The position numbers and the translations under genes were made by a program. This document shows, piece after piece, positions 17,765-26,646 of a stretch of DNA of 64,000 nucleotides (position 1 is its first letter; the number at the start of each line of letters is the position of its first letter). This stretch comes from Chloroflexota bacterium (GTDB lineage: Bacteria > Chloroflexota > Anaerolineae > Aggregatilineales > Phototrophicaceae), in assembly GCA_026707225.1 (NCBI GenBank), contig JAPOXG010000130.1, positions 1-64,000 on the forward strand, read 5' to 3'. The notes below the pieces were generated by a model that saw only the letters and a program-made list of their open reading frames with translations, did no database searches and was not told the origin of the DNA.

Positions 17765-18625
17765 ATGACTTCGGACGACGCGAGCGACAGAACAAACGGC
17801 TTGCTGGCGGCGGGCGGCGGCGTCTATGCGGCCAGGCAGTCGGGATTATTTCAGATTGGCGCCGGCGGCGAAGAGCGAAATCTGTATCAATCCTGGATGC
17901 CCGAACAAGCGCTGCCGACCTTGGCGATTGCCACGGCCGGCGATCTGCTGCTGGCCGGCATCAATGGCGGGGTCGCCCGCTCCCAAGATGGCGGCGCAAG
18001 CTGGACCGCGCAACCATTTCGCGCGCCCGCGCCGTTGGTGACTTGCCTGGCGCTGTCGCCCAAATTCGAAGAAGACGGCTGCGCGTTGGCCGGCGCCTTT
18101 GAAGATGGCGTCTTCCGCTCGACCGATGGCGGCGAGAGCTGGATCGCTGTCAACCACGGCTTGTTCGATCACAGCGTCTATTCGCTGGCGCTGTCGCCGA
18201 ATTTCGCCCATGACGGCATCGCTTGCGTCGGCACGGGCAGCGGCATCTACCGCAGCAAAAATGGGGGCCGCCTCTGGTGGGATTTGACCATGCCGGCGGG
18301 CGACGAAACCGTGCTGAGCCTTGCGATAGCTGAGAGCGGCGCGCTATTTGCCGGCTGCGAAGCGCATGGACTGCTGCGTTCACGCGATGCGGGCGAGAGT
18401 TGGGAGGCGCTGCTTGAGACCGAGGGCGCGGTGAACGGCGTGGCCCTGGCGAAAGACGGGGCGCTCATCGCACAGGTGGATGACGGCGTATGGCTTTCGC
18501 GCGACGATGCCGCTAGTTGGAGCGAATTGGCGGCGGACAATGTGGACTGCATGGCGCTGGGCGCTGACGGCGAGACGCTGCTTTTGGCGATGGCGGATGG
18601 GAGCATAAGGCAGCTATACATTTGA
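17765..18625 (+). CDS. BNR/sortilin-type beta-propeller protein
   Basis: This 286-residue protein has no signal peptide. It consists of about six or seven propeller blades, several with the BNR/Asp-box form: SQDGGASW, STDGGESW, SKNGGRLW, SRDAGESW and SRDDAASW. The fold resembles the Ycf48/YVTN family and the sialidase propeller, without sialidase catalytic residues that I can identify. It begins one base after the GroEL-like gene and is presumably translated from the same mRNA, which suggests a partner or client relation. The function is unknown. Confidence 0.75.
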   Translation: MTSDDASDRTNGLLAAGGGVYAARQSGLFQIGAGGEERNLYQSWMPEQALPTLAIATAGDLLLAGINGGVARSQDGGASWTAQPFRAPAPLVTCLALSPKFEEDGCALAGAFEDGVFRSTDGGESWIAVNHGLFDHSVYSLALSPNFAHDGIACVGTGSGIYRSKNGGRLWWDLTMPAGDETVLSLAIAESGALFAGCEAHGLLRSRDAGESWEALLETEGAVNGVALAKDGALIAQVDDGVWLSRDDAASWSELAADNVDCMALGADGETLLLAMADGSIRQLYI

Positions 18626-18647
18626 TTAGCAGACCGAAATCGACTGT

Positions 18648-18678
18648 TGTACGGACGAGCCGGTGGCTCGCCCATACG
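18648..18678. repeat. GTAGGGGC palindrome, GAGCCGGTGGCTC core
   Basis: TGTACGGAC is followed by the palindromic core GAGCC-GGT-GGCTC and GCCCATACG. It lies between two genes; an ATG inside it is the reason the next gene can be miscalled too long. Confidence 0.8.
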
Positions 18679-18701
18679 AATTAGTAGAAAGGCGCTTGGA
18701 A

Positions 18702-20093
18702 ATGACATTTGAACCCACACTGGAATCGGTAGGCGCGCACGAAGTCCCGGACTGGTATCACAATGCCAAGCTGGGCATCTTCATTCACTGGGGGCTGTAT
18801 TCAGTGCCGGCTTGGGCGCCGGCCGGCGGCGATATTGGCGAAGTGTTCCAGAGCGGCGACATGAGCGACTGGTTTCGCGTCAATTCTTATGCCGAGTGGT
18901 ATCTGAATACGCTCAAGTTTGAGGATGGTCCCACGCGCGCTTGGCACAACAAAAACTACGGCAGCAATTTCCAATACGATGACTTCGTCGCCGGCTTCAA
19001 TTCGGCATTAAGGCGCTGGGATCCCAGCGAGATGGCGGCGCTCTTCAGCGAGGTCAACGCGCGTTATGTCGTTCTGACCACCAAGCACCATGACGGCTTT
19101 CTGCTTTGGAACAGCGAGATCCCCTGCCCGCATAAGGCGAATTACCACACCATGCGCGATGTGGTCGGCGATCTGACCGACGCCGTCCGCGATCAGGGCC
19201 TGCGTATGGCGCTCTATTATTCCGGCGGGCTGGATTGGGCTTTCAACGAGGCGCGCATCGAAGACGTCCAGGACGTCTGGGGCACGATTGTGCAGAGTCC
19301 CGAATTCGTCGAATACTCGGTCGCGCATTGGAAAGAACTGATCGACCGCTATCAGCCCTCGATCATGTGGAACGATATCGGCTACCCGGCGGGGGCCGAC
19401 CTGGGCGAGCTCTTCGCCTACTATTACAACAGCGTGCCCGATGGCGTCATCAACGACCGCTTCACCCAATCGCGCGATCAACGGCCGAAAGCCGGCGAGA
19501 AGCTCACAGTGCCGCGTGGACCTCATTTTGATTACATCACGCCGGAATACGCCACTTTCGATGAGATTCAGGAGCTGAAGTGGGAGTGCTGCCGCGGCAT
19601 CGGGCACAGCTTCGGTTACAACCGCGCCGAGGGAGATGAGCAGCTGCTGGCTGAGGACGAGCTGATTCAGATGTTCGTCGATATCGTCAGCAAGAATGGC
19701 AATCTGCTGCTGAATGTCGGACCAATGGCCGACGGCTCGATCCCGGAAAATCAAGCCGACCGGCTGCGAGCGTTGGGCCGCTGGCTGGATCGCAATGGGG
19801 AAGCCATCTTCGATACCCGCCCCTGGGGGCGCGCCGAGGGAAAGACGACGCAAGGCTTGGATCTCCGCTTCACGGTGAAAGACGGCGCCCTATACGCCAC
19901 ACTGCTGGGCAGTCCAGCCGAGAGCGAGATCCGCATTGAGAGCCTGGAGGCGCCCGCTGGCGCGAGCATTCAATTGCTGGGACGAGATGGCGACCTTGAC
20001 TGGCAGGGTGATGGCTCGGACTTGACGATTCGCTTGCCGGACTTGCCCACAGCGCCGGCGCATTCGCTACGCATTCAGGGCATCGGTGGCTAG
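18702..20093 (+). CDS. GH29 alpha-L-fucosidase (2 of 5)
   Basis: The enzyme (463 aa) shows GIFIHWGLYSVPAW, TTKHHDGFLLWNS, YYSGGLDWAFNEA and NLLLNVGPMADGS; the expected nucleophile is Asp225 in IMWNDIGYP. I use the ATG at 18702, with AAAGG about ten bases upstream; the in-frame ATG at 18663 lies inside a palindromic repeat. No signal peptide is present. The following MFS transporter begins eight bases before its stop, so hydrolase and transporter are co-translated. Confidence 0.93.
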   Translation: MTFEPTLESVGAHEVPDWYHNAKLGIFIHWGLYSVPAWAPAGGDIGEVFQSGDMSDWFRVNSYAEWYLNTLKFEDGPTRAWHNKNYGSNFQYDDFVAGFNSALRRWDPSEMAALFSEVNARYVVLTTKHHDGFLLWNSEIPCPHKANYHTMRDVVGDLTDAVRDQGLRMALYYSGGLDWAFNEARIEDVQDVWGTIVQSPEFVEYSVAHWKELIDRYQPSIMWNDIGYPAGADLGELFAYYYNSVPDGVINDRFTQSRDQRPKAGEKLTVPRGPHFDYITPEYATFDEIQELKWECCRGIGHSFGYNRAEGDEQLLAEDELIQMFVDIVSKNGNLLLNVGPMADGSIPENQADRLRALGRWLDRNGEAIFDTRPWGRAEGKTTQGLDLRFTVKDGALYATLLGSPAESEIRIESLEAPAGASIQLLGRDGDLDWQGDGSDLTIRLPDLPTAPAHSLRIQGIGG

Positions 20094-21378
20094 CTTGACG
20101 CCAAAAGTCGAATCAACCGTCGATAGCAATCTGCCTTGGAACTTCTCGGTCAATCTGATCGATATCACCTTTATCACGCTGGCTTTCAGCATCATCTCGC
20201 GCGAGACGATCACGCCCCTATTGATCAGCAATTTAACCGATTCCAAGATTGCCATCGGATTGGCGCCGGCGATCTACAGCATCGCCTATTACTTGCCGCA
20301 GCTCTTCGCGGCCAATCACGCCGAACGCTTGAAACGCAAGCTGCCCTTTGTCATGGTTGTAGGGGGCTTGCTTGAGCGCGTGCCTTATCTCTTCGCCGGG
20401 CTGGCGATACTGCTCTTCGCCGAGAGCGCGCCCCTTATCGCCTTGCTCTGCATTTATCTCGTAATCGGGCTGGGCGCTTTGGGAAACGGTGTGGCGACGC
20501 CGGCTTGGTTCAGCATGATCGGCAAGGTGCTGCCGGTGAATCGGCGGGGCATCTTCTTCGGCGTCAGCGAAGGCTTGGGCACGCTGATGGGCATCGTCGG
20601 CGCTTTCTTTGTCGGCCGCGTGCTGGACGAGATGGGCTACCCGCTTAATTTCGCCACTTTGTTTCTCGTTGCCGCCGTCTTCATGGGCATCTCCTGGATC
20701 GGCTTGGCGCTGAACCGCGAGCCGGAAAGCCCGATCGTCAAGGAGCACATTCCCTTCAGCCAATATTTTCGGCGCTTGCCGGCGATATTGCGCGACAATC
20801 AAAATTTCCGCCGCTTCCTGCTGAGCTACTCCATCAGCCGCTTGAGCACGATGGGCGTCGGCTTCTTCATCGTTTTTGGCAACGAGAATTTCGAATTGAC
20901 TGGCGCCGATGTCGGCTTGCTCACCGCGATCTTGATCGGCAGCCAAGCGGCGATGCAACTGCTGCTGGGCTGGCTGGCTGACAAACGCGGTCACAAAGCC
21001 AATCTGACCGTCTCGGGATTCGCCCTGGCGCTCGCGGCAATGGTGGCGTTGGGCGCAACCGACTTGCGCGGACTGATCCCCGCATTCATCTTGCTGGGCG
21101 TCGGGCTGGCCAGCGACCACGTTTCGCGCTTGAACATCATCCTGGAATTCGCGGCGCCGGAAGATCAGCCAACCTTCATCGGGTTGGCCAATACCTTGCT
21201 GGCGCCGGTCGTCTTCCTGGCGCCGATCCTGGGCGGCTGGCTGGCCGACTTCGGATTCGAAGCGCTCTTTATGCTGATGGCAGGCTGCGGGCTGGCCGGC
21301 GGCATGCTGCTCTTCACCTGGGTGAAAGAACCGCGTTATCAGCCGCCCCAGCCAATCAGCCCCAAGCAGCGACACTGA
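20086..21378 (+). CDS. MFS transporter (first of a tandem pair)
   Basis: This 430-residue membrane protein has the hydrophobic pattern of about twelve transmembrane helices and the loop ADKRGHK between helices of the second half. It starts with GTG overlapping the fucosidase stop by eight bases; a TTG at 20095 is an alternative. It is clearly paralogous to the next gene, sharing LPQLFAANHAERL, TPAWFSMIGKV, RRGIFFG and FRRLP. The operon context suggests transport of a fucoside or fucose; the substrate is not shown by sequence. Confidence 0.9.
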   Translation: MASLTPKVESTVDSNLPWNFSVNLIDITFITLAFSIISRETITPLLISNLTDSKIAIGLAPAIYSIAYYLPQLFAANHAERLKRKLPFVMVVGGLLERVPYLFAGLAILLFAESAPLIALLCIYLVIGLGALGNGVATPAWFSMIGKVLPVNRRGIFFGVSEGLGTLMGIVGAFFVGRVLDEMGYPLNFATLFLVAAVFMGISWIGLALNREPESPIVKEHIPFSQYFRRLPAILRDNQNFRRFLLSYSISRLSTMGVGFFIVFGNENFELTGADVGLLTAILIGSQAAMQLLLGWLADKRGHKANLTVSGFALALAAMVALGATDLRGLIPAFILLGVGLASDHVSRLNIILEFAAPEDQPTFIGLANTLLAPVVFLAPILGGWLADFGFEALFMLMAGCGLAGGMLLFTWVKEPRYQPPQPISPKQRH

Positions 21379-21379
21379 C

Positions 21380-22681
21380 TTGGGCGCGCGCTTGGATGCC
21401 GATGTGGCCGATTCCGCCGATCGCCTGGTTGAGAAAAACCTCAACTGGAATTTCAGCGTCAACGTGCTTGACAATATGTTTTACGCGCTGGCGATCAGCC
21501 TGGTTTCGCAAGAGACCATCATGCCGCTGCTGGTCAGCGAGATGACCGATTCGACCATCGCCGTCGGCTTGATTCCCGCCATCTTCAGCCTGTCATTCCT
21601 GCTGCCCCAGCTATTCGTCGCCAACCATGCCGAGCGCCTGCCGCGCAAGCTGCCCTTCGTTTTGCTGGGCAGCGGCTTGCTGCAGCGCCTGCCCTACCCC
21701 TTGATCGGGATCGCGCTGCTGCTTTTCGCTGTCGAGGCGCCGGGCTTGGCGCTGCCGCTCTTCTTCATCGGCATCGCCACAGCCGCATTTGGCGGCGGCA
21801 TCGTTACGCCAGCCTGGTTCAGCATGATCGGCAAGGTAGTGCCAACCCGGCGGCGCGGCATCTTCTTCGGGCTGGCGGATGGCGCGGGCCTGCTGATGGG
21901 CGTTATTGGCGCTTACTTCGTCGGACGCGTGCTCGATATCATCGATTATCCGGGCAGCTTCGCCCTGCTCTTCCTGGTCGCGGGCTTGATCCACGCAATA
22001 TCCTGGTTCTCGCTCTCGCTGACCCGCGAGCCGGCGGGCGAATCCGTCAAGGAGGCGCTGACATTGCGCCATTACTTCCGGCGGCTGCCGGAGGTGCTGC
22101 GCGGCCACGCCAATTATCGGCGCTTCCTCGTCGGCTATGCGCTGCTGCGCCTGAGCATGATGTCGGTGAGCTTCTTCATTGTATTCGGCAATATCAATTA
22201 CCAGCTGAGCGGCGCCGATATCGGTTTGCTGAACGCGGTTTTCATTGGCTCGCAGGCGGTCCTGCGGCTGCTCTTCGGCTGGCTGGGCGACCGCTGGGGG
22301 CATAAGCGCAACCTGGTGATCTCGGCGCTTTGCCTGGCGCTGGCTGCTTTTTTCGCTTTGAGTTCGTCCACCATTGCCGGGCTGATACCGGCCTTCATCT
22401 GCCTCGCCTGCGCCATTTCCAGCGATGGCGTTTCCCACTTCAACATCGTGCTGGAATTCGCTGATCCGGCCGATCAGCCGACCTATATCGGCTTGACCAA
22501 TACTTTGATGGCGCCATTCACCTTTGTTGGTCCGATCGTCGCCGGCTGGATCGCGGAAGCCCATGACATCAATCTGCTATTCGTCGTTTCACTGGGCTTC
22601 GGTCTCATCGGCGCCGGTCTGCTGTGGCGCTGGGTGCGCGAGCCGCGGCATATTAACTATCGGATATCAGGAAAGACATAA
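21380..22681 (+). CDS. MFS transporter (second of a tandem pair)
   Basis: This 433-residue transporter shares with the preceding gene LLPQLFVANHAERLPRKLPF, VTPAWFSMIGKV, RRRGIFFGLADGAG and DRWGHKRN, so the two arose by tandem duplication. It starts with TTG at 21380, one base after the preceding stop. An internal start after the first 20 residues is possible because those residues are not part of a membrane segment. Divergence between the copies may mean different sugars. Confidence 0.88.
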   Translation: MGARLDADVADSADRLVEKNLNWNFSVNVLDNMFYALAISLVSQETIMPLLVSEMTDSTIAVGLIPAIFSLSFLLPQLFVANHAERLPRKLPFVLLGSGLLQRLPYPLIGIALLLFAVEAPGLALPLFFIGIATAAFGGGIVTPAWFSMIGKVVPTRRRGIFFGLADGAGLLMGVIGAYFVGRVLDIIDYPGSFALLFLVAGLIHAISWFSLSLTREPAGESVKEALTLRHYFRRLPEVLRGHANYRRFLVGYALLRLSMMSVSFFIVFGNINYQLSGADIGLLNAVFIGSQAVLRLLFGWLGDRWGHKRNLVISALCLALAAFFALSSSTIAGLIPAFICLACAISSDGVSHFNIVLEFADPADQPTYIGLTNTLMAPFTFVGPIVAGWIAEAHDINLLFVVSLGFGLIGAGLLWRWVREPRHINYRISGKT

Positions 22682-22692
22682 CGGGAGATACC

Positions 22693-24147
22693 ATGAGCAG
22701 GATATATCAAGCGACCTGGGATTCGCTGACGCGCCATGAAACGCCCGGCTGGTTCAACGACGGCAAGTTCGGCTTGTATGCCCACTGGGGCCTCTACAGT
22801 GTGCCGGGATTCGGCAATGAGTGGTATGGCAAGTGGATGAATGACCCCACGCATGAGATTCATCAGCGCCATGTCGAGACCTTTGGCTCGCCGGCTGATT
22901 ATGGCTACACGAAATTCATCGATGGCTTCACAGCCGAGCATTACGATCCCGATGAATGGGCGGAGCTATTTGCCGCCAGCGGCGCGTCTTATGCTGGATT
23001 TTCGCTGGCGCATCACGACGGCTTCGGCTTGTGGGATAGCGATGTCTACCGCTGGAATGTCGGCAAGATGGGACCGAAGCGCGATCTCTATGGCGAGCTG
23101 GCGGCGGCGCTGCGGGCTCGCGGACTGCGACTGGTGGCGCCCTTCCACATTATTCGCGGCTTTAACTGGTTCCTGGCCGGCTGGAATCAGTGGGAGCAGA
23201 CCTTTGACGCGGCCGCCGTCGAGCGCGGCCTGGCCGAAGGCTGGGAGCTCTTCGACCGCGACTTCGCCGATTTCTACTGGGTGCGGCAGACGAGCCAGTT
23301 TGAGGATTTCTTCGAGGATTGGCAGCTGAAAGTGCGCGAGGTGATCGACAAATACCGCCCCGATATGATGTGGTTCGATGGCGGCAAGTTCCGCGATGAC
23401 GGCTACGAAGAGACGGCGCTGGAGATCCTCGCTCATTATCTGAATCAGGCGGTCGCCTGGGGGAAAGAGGTGCTGGTGCTGAACAAGCTGCCGGTCAGCA
23501 TGCAATATAATTTCCATCCCGACTTCGGAGTGATCAATTTCGAAAAAGGGCGCGACCGACCCCTGCAATTCGAGCGCCCCTGGAACGACGACATGCGCAT
23601 CGGCGATCAATCCTGGGGCTGGGTGGAGAATCAGCAATACGCCAGCGGGCATACCCTGCTTAGCAAGCTGATCGATTGCGCGGCCCGCGGCGGCACCATG
23701 ATGCTGTCGCTCTCGCCCAAACCAGATGGCACGATCCCGGCGGGACAGCGCGAGTCGCTGCTGGAAATGGGCGCCTGGCTTAGCGCGAATGGGGAAGCAG
23801 TCTATCGCACAGTGCCCTGGACGACCCACTCCGAGGGCGACCTGGAGAAGCTCTGGCATCATGAGCGCGGGCACAAGTTCTGGGTCTATGACCGCTGCAA
23901 TGCCGATGACCGGCGCTATACCCAGTCTAAAGACGGGGCGACAGTCTACGCGATGACCTTGGGCATTCCGCAGCAGTCAGTTACCTTTGAAGCGCTCCAC
24001 GACGGTATCGGCATTGAGCAGGTGTCGCTGGTCGAATCCGATCAGCCGATTCGCTGGGAGCAGACGTGGGCCGGCTTGACGATCGACACGAGCGAAGTCG
24101 CCTTCAAGACCGAGCTGGCGGCTGCCTGGAAGGTGGCGCTGAAGTGA
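22693..24147 (+). CDS. GH29 alpha-L-fucosidase family protein (3 of 5)
   Basis: The 484-residue protein has FGLYAHWGLYSVPGFGNEWY, LAHHDGFGLWDS and KMGPKRDLYGELAAAL; the expected nucleophile is Asp229 in MMWFDGGKF. It belongs with the copy at 33839, which shares the GNEWY and MGPKRD signatures, and differs from the shorter copies. GGGAG stands seven bases before the ATG. No signal peptide is seen. The next gene overlaps it by four bases (GTGA). Confidence 0.9.
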   Translation: MSRIYQATWDSLTRHETPGWFNDGKFGLYAHWGLYSVPGFGNEWYGKWMNDPTHEIHQRHVETFGSPADYGYTKFIDGFTAEHYDPDEWAELFAASGASYAGFSLAHHDGFGLWDSDVYRWNVGKMGPKRDLYGELAAALRARGLRLVAPFHIIRGFNWFLAGWNQWEQTFDAAAVERGLAEGWELFDRDFADFYWVRQTSQFEDFFEDWQLKVREVIDKYRPDMMWFDGGKFRDDGYEETALEILAHYLNQAVAWGKEVLVLNKLPVSMQYNFHPDFGVINFEKGRDRPLQFERPWNDDMRIGDQSWGWVENQQYASGHTLLSKLIDCAARGGTMMLSLSPKPDGTIPAGQRESLLEMGAWLSANGEAVYRTVPWTTHSEGDLEKLWHHERGHKFWVYDRCNADDRRYTQSKDGATVYAMTLGIPQQSVTFEALHDGIGIEQVSLVESDQPIRWEQTWAGLTIDTSEVAFKTELAAAWKVALK

Positions 24148-25073
24148 GTTTACCGACTTCGCGGCTTCCGTCGGCCCCTTCTGTCAGCGCGGCGCTGAAC
24201 ACGCTGGAGCTGGATTACGGCGAGTTCAGCATTCATGCCTTGCCATCAACATTTTCCAACTTCAGCCATCGAGTCGATATCGAATTGCGAGATGGCTCAA
24301 CCCGGAAAATCGTCCTGCGCCGTTACAATCCGGATAAGTACGCAGACGGGCATGACAAGCAACGCTGCGAGTTCCACGCGCTCAAGCTGCTGCATAAGCA
24401 GGGCATCCCGGTTCCAAAGCCGCTCCTGCTGGATGAGACCGGCGAGCTGCTGGGCCTGCCCGGCATCGTGACCGCTTTCGTCGAGGGCGCGCCGATTGCG
24501 TTGCCGGCCGAGGCGCATCGCTGGGCCGCGCTGGCGGCGCCGACCGCGCGCATGCTGGCGCGGATTCATCAGACGCCTTTCAGCGAAGCCGACAGACGCT
24601 TCCTGATGGATGACAACGTCGAGGTCGCCTGGTTCATCAAGGACGGCGACATCCCCGATTACATGCTCGCCGACCGCGATGGCGAATTGATCTGGCGGCT
24701 GGTGAAGCAGCGCTGGGGGAAATGGGCGCCGGTCGAGCCGCGCTTCGCCCATACCGATTATTGGGCGGGCAACATCTTGTGGCAGGACGGTCAAATTAGC
24801 GCGGTTGTCGATTGGGAAGAAGCCGGTTATGGCCATCCCGCTGCCGATGTCGCGTATTGCCGAATGGGATATTTTATCGAGGGCATCCCGGAAGCGGCTG
24901 AGACATTCTTGCGCGCTTATGAGGCGGAAGCCGGCTGGAAGCTCACTGACCTGGCGCTATTCGAATTGGCCGCCTGCGCGCGCCCGATGATTGCCCCGGA
25001 GGACTGGTTCGCCCATCCCTACATGGAAGCGGGCTTTCGCCGATTTATTGAGCAAGCGAGGGAGCGACTGTAA
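24144..25073 (+). CDS. aminoglycoside-phosphotransferase-fold small-molecule kinase
   Basis: The 309-residue protein has the APH fold: a Lys-bearing strand region RKIVLRRYNP, the catalytic loop HTDYWAGNI (HxD...N) and the metal motif AVVDWEEAGYG. I place the start at GTG 24144 because GTGA overlaps the fucosidase stop; a longer open frame from 24066 lies inside the fucosidase. APH-fold enzymes phosphorylate antibiotics, choline, homoserine or sugars. As last gene of an operon with a fucosidase and transporters, it may be a sugar kinase, but this is inference. Confidence 0.8.
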   Translation: MSLPTSRLPSAPSVSAALNTLELDYGEFSIHALPSTFSNFSHRVDIELRDGSTRKIVLRRYNPDKYADGHDKQRCEFHALKLLHKQGIPVPKPLLLDETGELLGLPGIVTAFVEGAPIALPAEAHRWAALAAPTARMLARIHQTPFSEADRRFLMDDNVEVAWFIKDGDIPDYMLADRDGELIWRLVKQRWGKWAPVEPRFAHTDYWAGNILWQDGQISAVVDWEEAGYGHPAADVAYCRMGYFIEGIPEAAETFLRAYEAEAGWKLTDLALFELAACARPMIAPEDWFAHPYMEAGFRRFIEQARERL

Positions 25074-25107
25074 CCTCTTGCGTACAATTTCTTGTTAGAA
25101 TCCCAGA

Positions 25108-26646
25108 TCACAACAATCTCTGCTGTTTTGTCAAGTACAATTTGCTTGTTGTATCCAGCAAGTTCTCTAACGGCGTAGTTGATTTCTCAGTATCTGAAAC
25201 AGAATCCAGTAATTGGACTAGATCTACTGACTCGTAAATTGCGTGAAGGTTGATGCGTTTCAGTAGACTCTTCGTGATGGGTCTTTTTGAATCAGGAAAT
25301 ACAATACTATTGAGAAACTTAGCAACCGTGGGGTGATTCAAAAGTCCTGCAACAATCAAAGCCTCCCATTTTTCCTGAAAGGACAGAAAGTAGCATGTGT
25401 CGTCCAAGAAAATCACTTTTCCCTTATAGCTAGATATAAGCACAAACCTTGGTGGCAAATAAAAGCCCGAAACTGCAACTTTGTAAGGTGCGAAACAGTA
25501 TTCACCAATCCCAAACATGGAGAAGCGTGGGACATTTCGATAGATAGTTGATTTCCGGGCATCAAGTCTGTCAGCGTATTTGTTCAAATATCGCCACAAC
25601 TTTGGCGCATGATCTTGAATAAATGTCGTACTTTGGCCGAGTTTCCGCTGTGTAACAAGAACATATTTTCTAGGCACAAAACCGGAACTGACTGTACTCA
25701 CATCCGAGCTTTTAATAAGTGGATAAAGATAATCACTTTCAACGTCAACAACTTCGCCGTAACCGTTAACTAGAATGCCGTCATTACAAGTCAATTCCAT
25801 AATCTTCGAAGCGTCATGCTTGACGCCTTGCCGCCAAACTAATGAGCATTTGCCATCGACAAACGAAACTTGGCGATATGCATGTAAATCAGCAACGATT
25901 TCCTCTCCAGAGAATCCGAAACTCCGCGCAGGGTACGAGCTAGCTAAGCTTTCATATTCCTCAACATCGTAGCACAAGTCTCCTTGGTTTTGTTCCAATA
26001 CAAACAAACCAGCATCTACCGCAACGTTAAACCACTTTTTAGCATCTACATGGTAAAGCGACATGCGATTGACAGGTAGCTTATTCTGCAGAGCAAATCG
26101 TGCCACCTTTCTAGCAACTGATGTTTTGCCCAGCAATGCAATAGTGACAGGATCGGAAAAATACTCACGCATCAGTTTCAGCCAAATTGCTTCAGCGATA
26201 TCAAAATTTGACTTACCGGTTATGGCATCAAATCCTGACTGTCGCTGGAAATTGGACTTTTTGGGAAGGTTGCTACCATCCATTCTCCCTTGTTCAGCAA
26301 TCGTTACCCAAGGAGGATTTCCGACGATCAGTAGAGGTGACTCTCTATTCCAACGCAACAATGCGGTTAAATCAGCTTCAAATATATCTTGGTGAATAAT
26401 TGAAATGCGAGTATTGCCAGAAAAAATTTTCTGCGACTCTTCTACGTAGTGCCGCTGGATTTCCAATCCGATTATTTCCCGAACATTTTGAGATTGTTCC
26501 GTAAAAGCTCGAATAAAATTCCCGAGTCCGCAGGTTGGTTCCAAGATTCGCTCCCATGTCCGACCATCTGCGAAAAGGTGAGATACAATCTCTCGTGCAA
26601 ATGGAAGCGGTGTCTGGAAGTCGCCCAGGAGTTTTCTGCGTTTCAC
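25108..26646 (-). CDS. N6-adenine DNA methyltransferase of a type II restriction-modification system
   Basis: The protein (512 aa) has the AdoMet-binding motif ILEPTCGLGNFIRAF and the catalytic NPPW in LIVGNPPWVTIAEQG, as in adenine-specific methyltransferases. The C-terminal half, from roughly residue 250, is probably target recognition (for example SGFVPRKYVLVTQRKLG). I set the start at GTG 26646, whose GTGA overlaps the stop of the endonuclease gene, giving four-base translational coupling; the frame remains open to 26694. Base composition is clearly richer in A+T than the flanking genes, as expected of acquired DNA. The recognition site is unknown. Confidence 0.88.
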   Translation of the reverse strand: MKRRKLLGDFQTPLPFAREIVSHLFADGRTWERILEPTCGLGNFIRAFTEQSQNVREIIGLEIQRHYVEESQKIFSGNTRISIIHQDIFEADLTALLRWNRESPLLIVGNPPWVTIAEQGRMDGSNLPKKSNFQRQSGFDAITGKSNFDIAEAIWLKLMREYFSDPVTIALLGKTSVARKVARFALQNKLPVNRMSLYHVDAKKWFNVAVDAGLFVLEQNQGDLCYDVEEYESLASSYPARSFGFSGEEIVADLHAYRQVSFVDGKCSLVWRQGVKHDASKIMELTCNDGILVNGYGEVVDVESDYLYPLIKSSDVSTVSSGFVPRKYVLVTQRKLGQSTTFIQDHAPKLWRYLNKYADRLDARKSTIYRNVPRFSMFGIGEYCFAPYKVAVSGFYLPPRFVLISSYKGKVIFLDDTCYFLSFQEKWEALIVAGLLNHPTVAKFLNSIVFPDSKRPITKSLLKRINLHAIYESVDLVQLLDSVSDTEKSTTPLENLLDTTSKLYLTKQQRLL

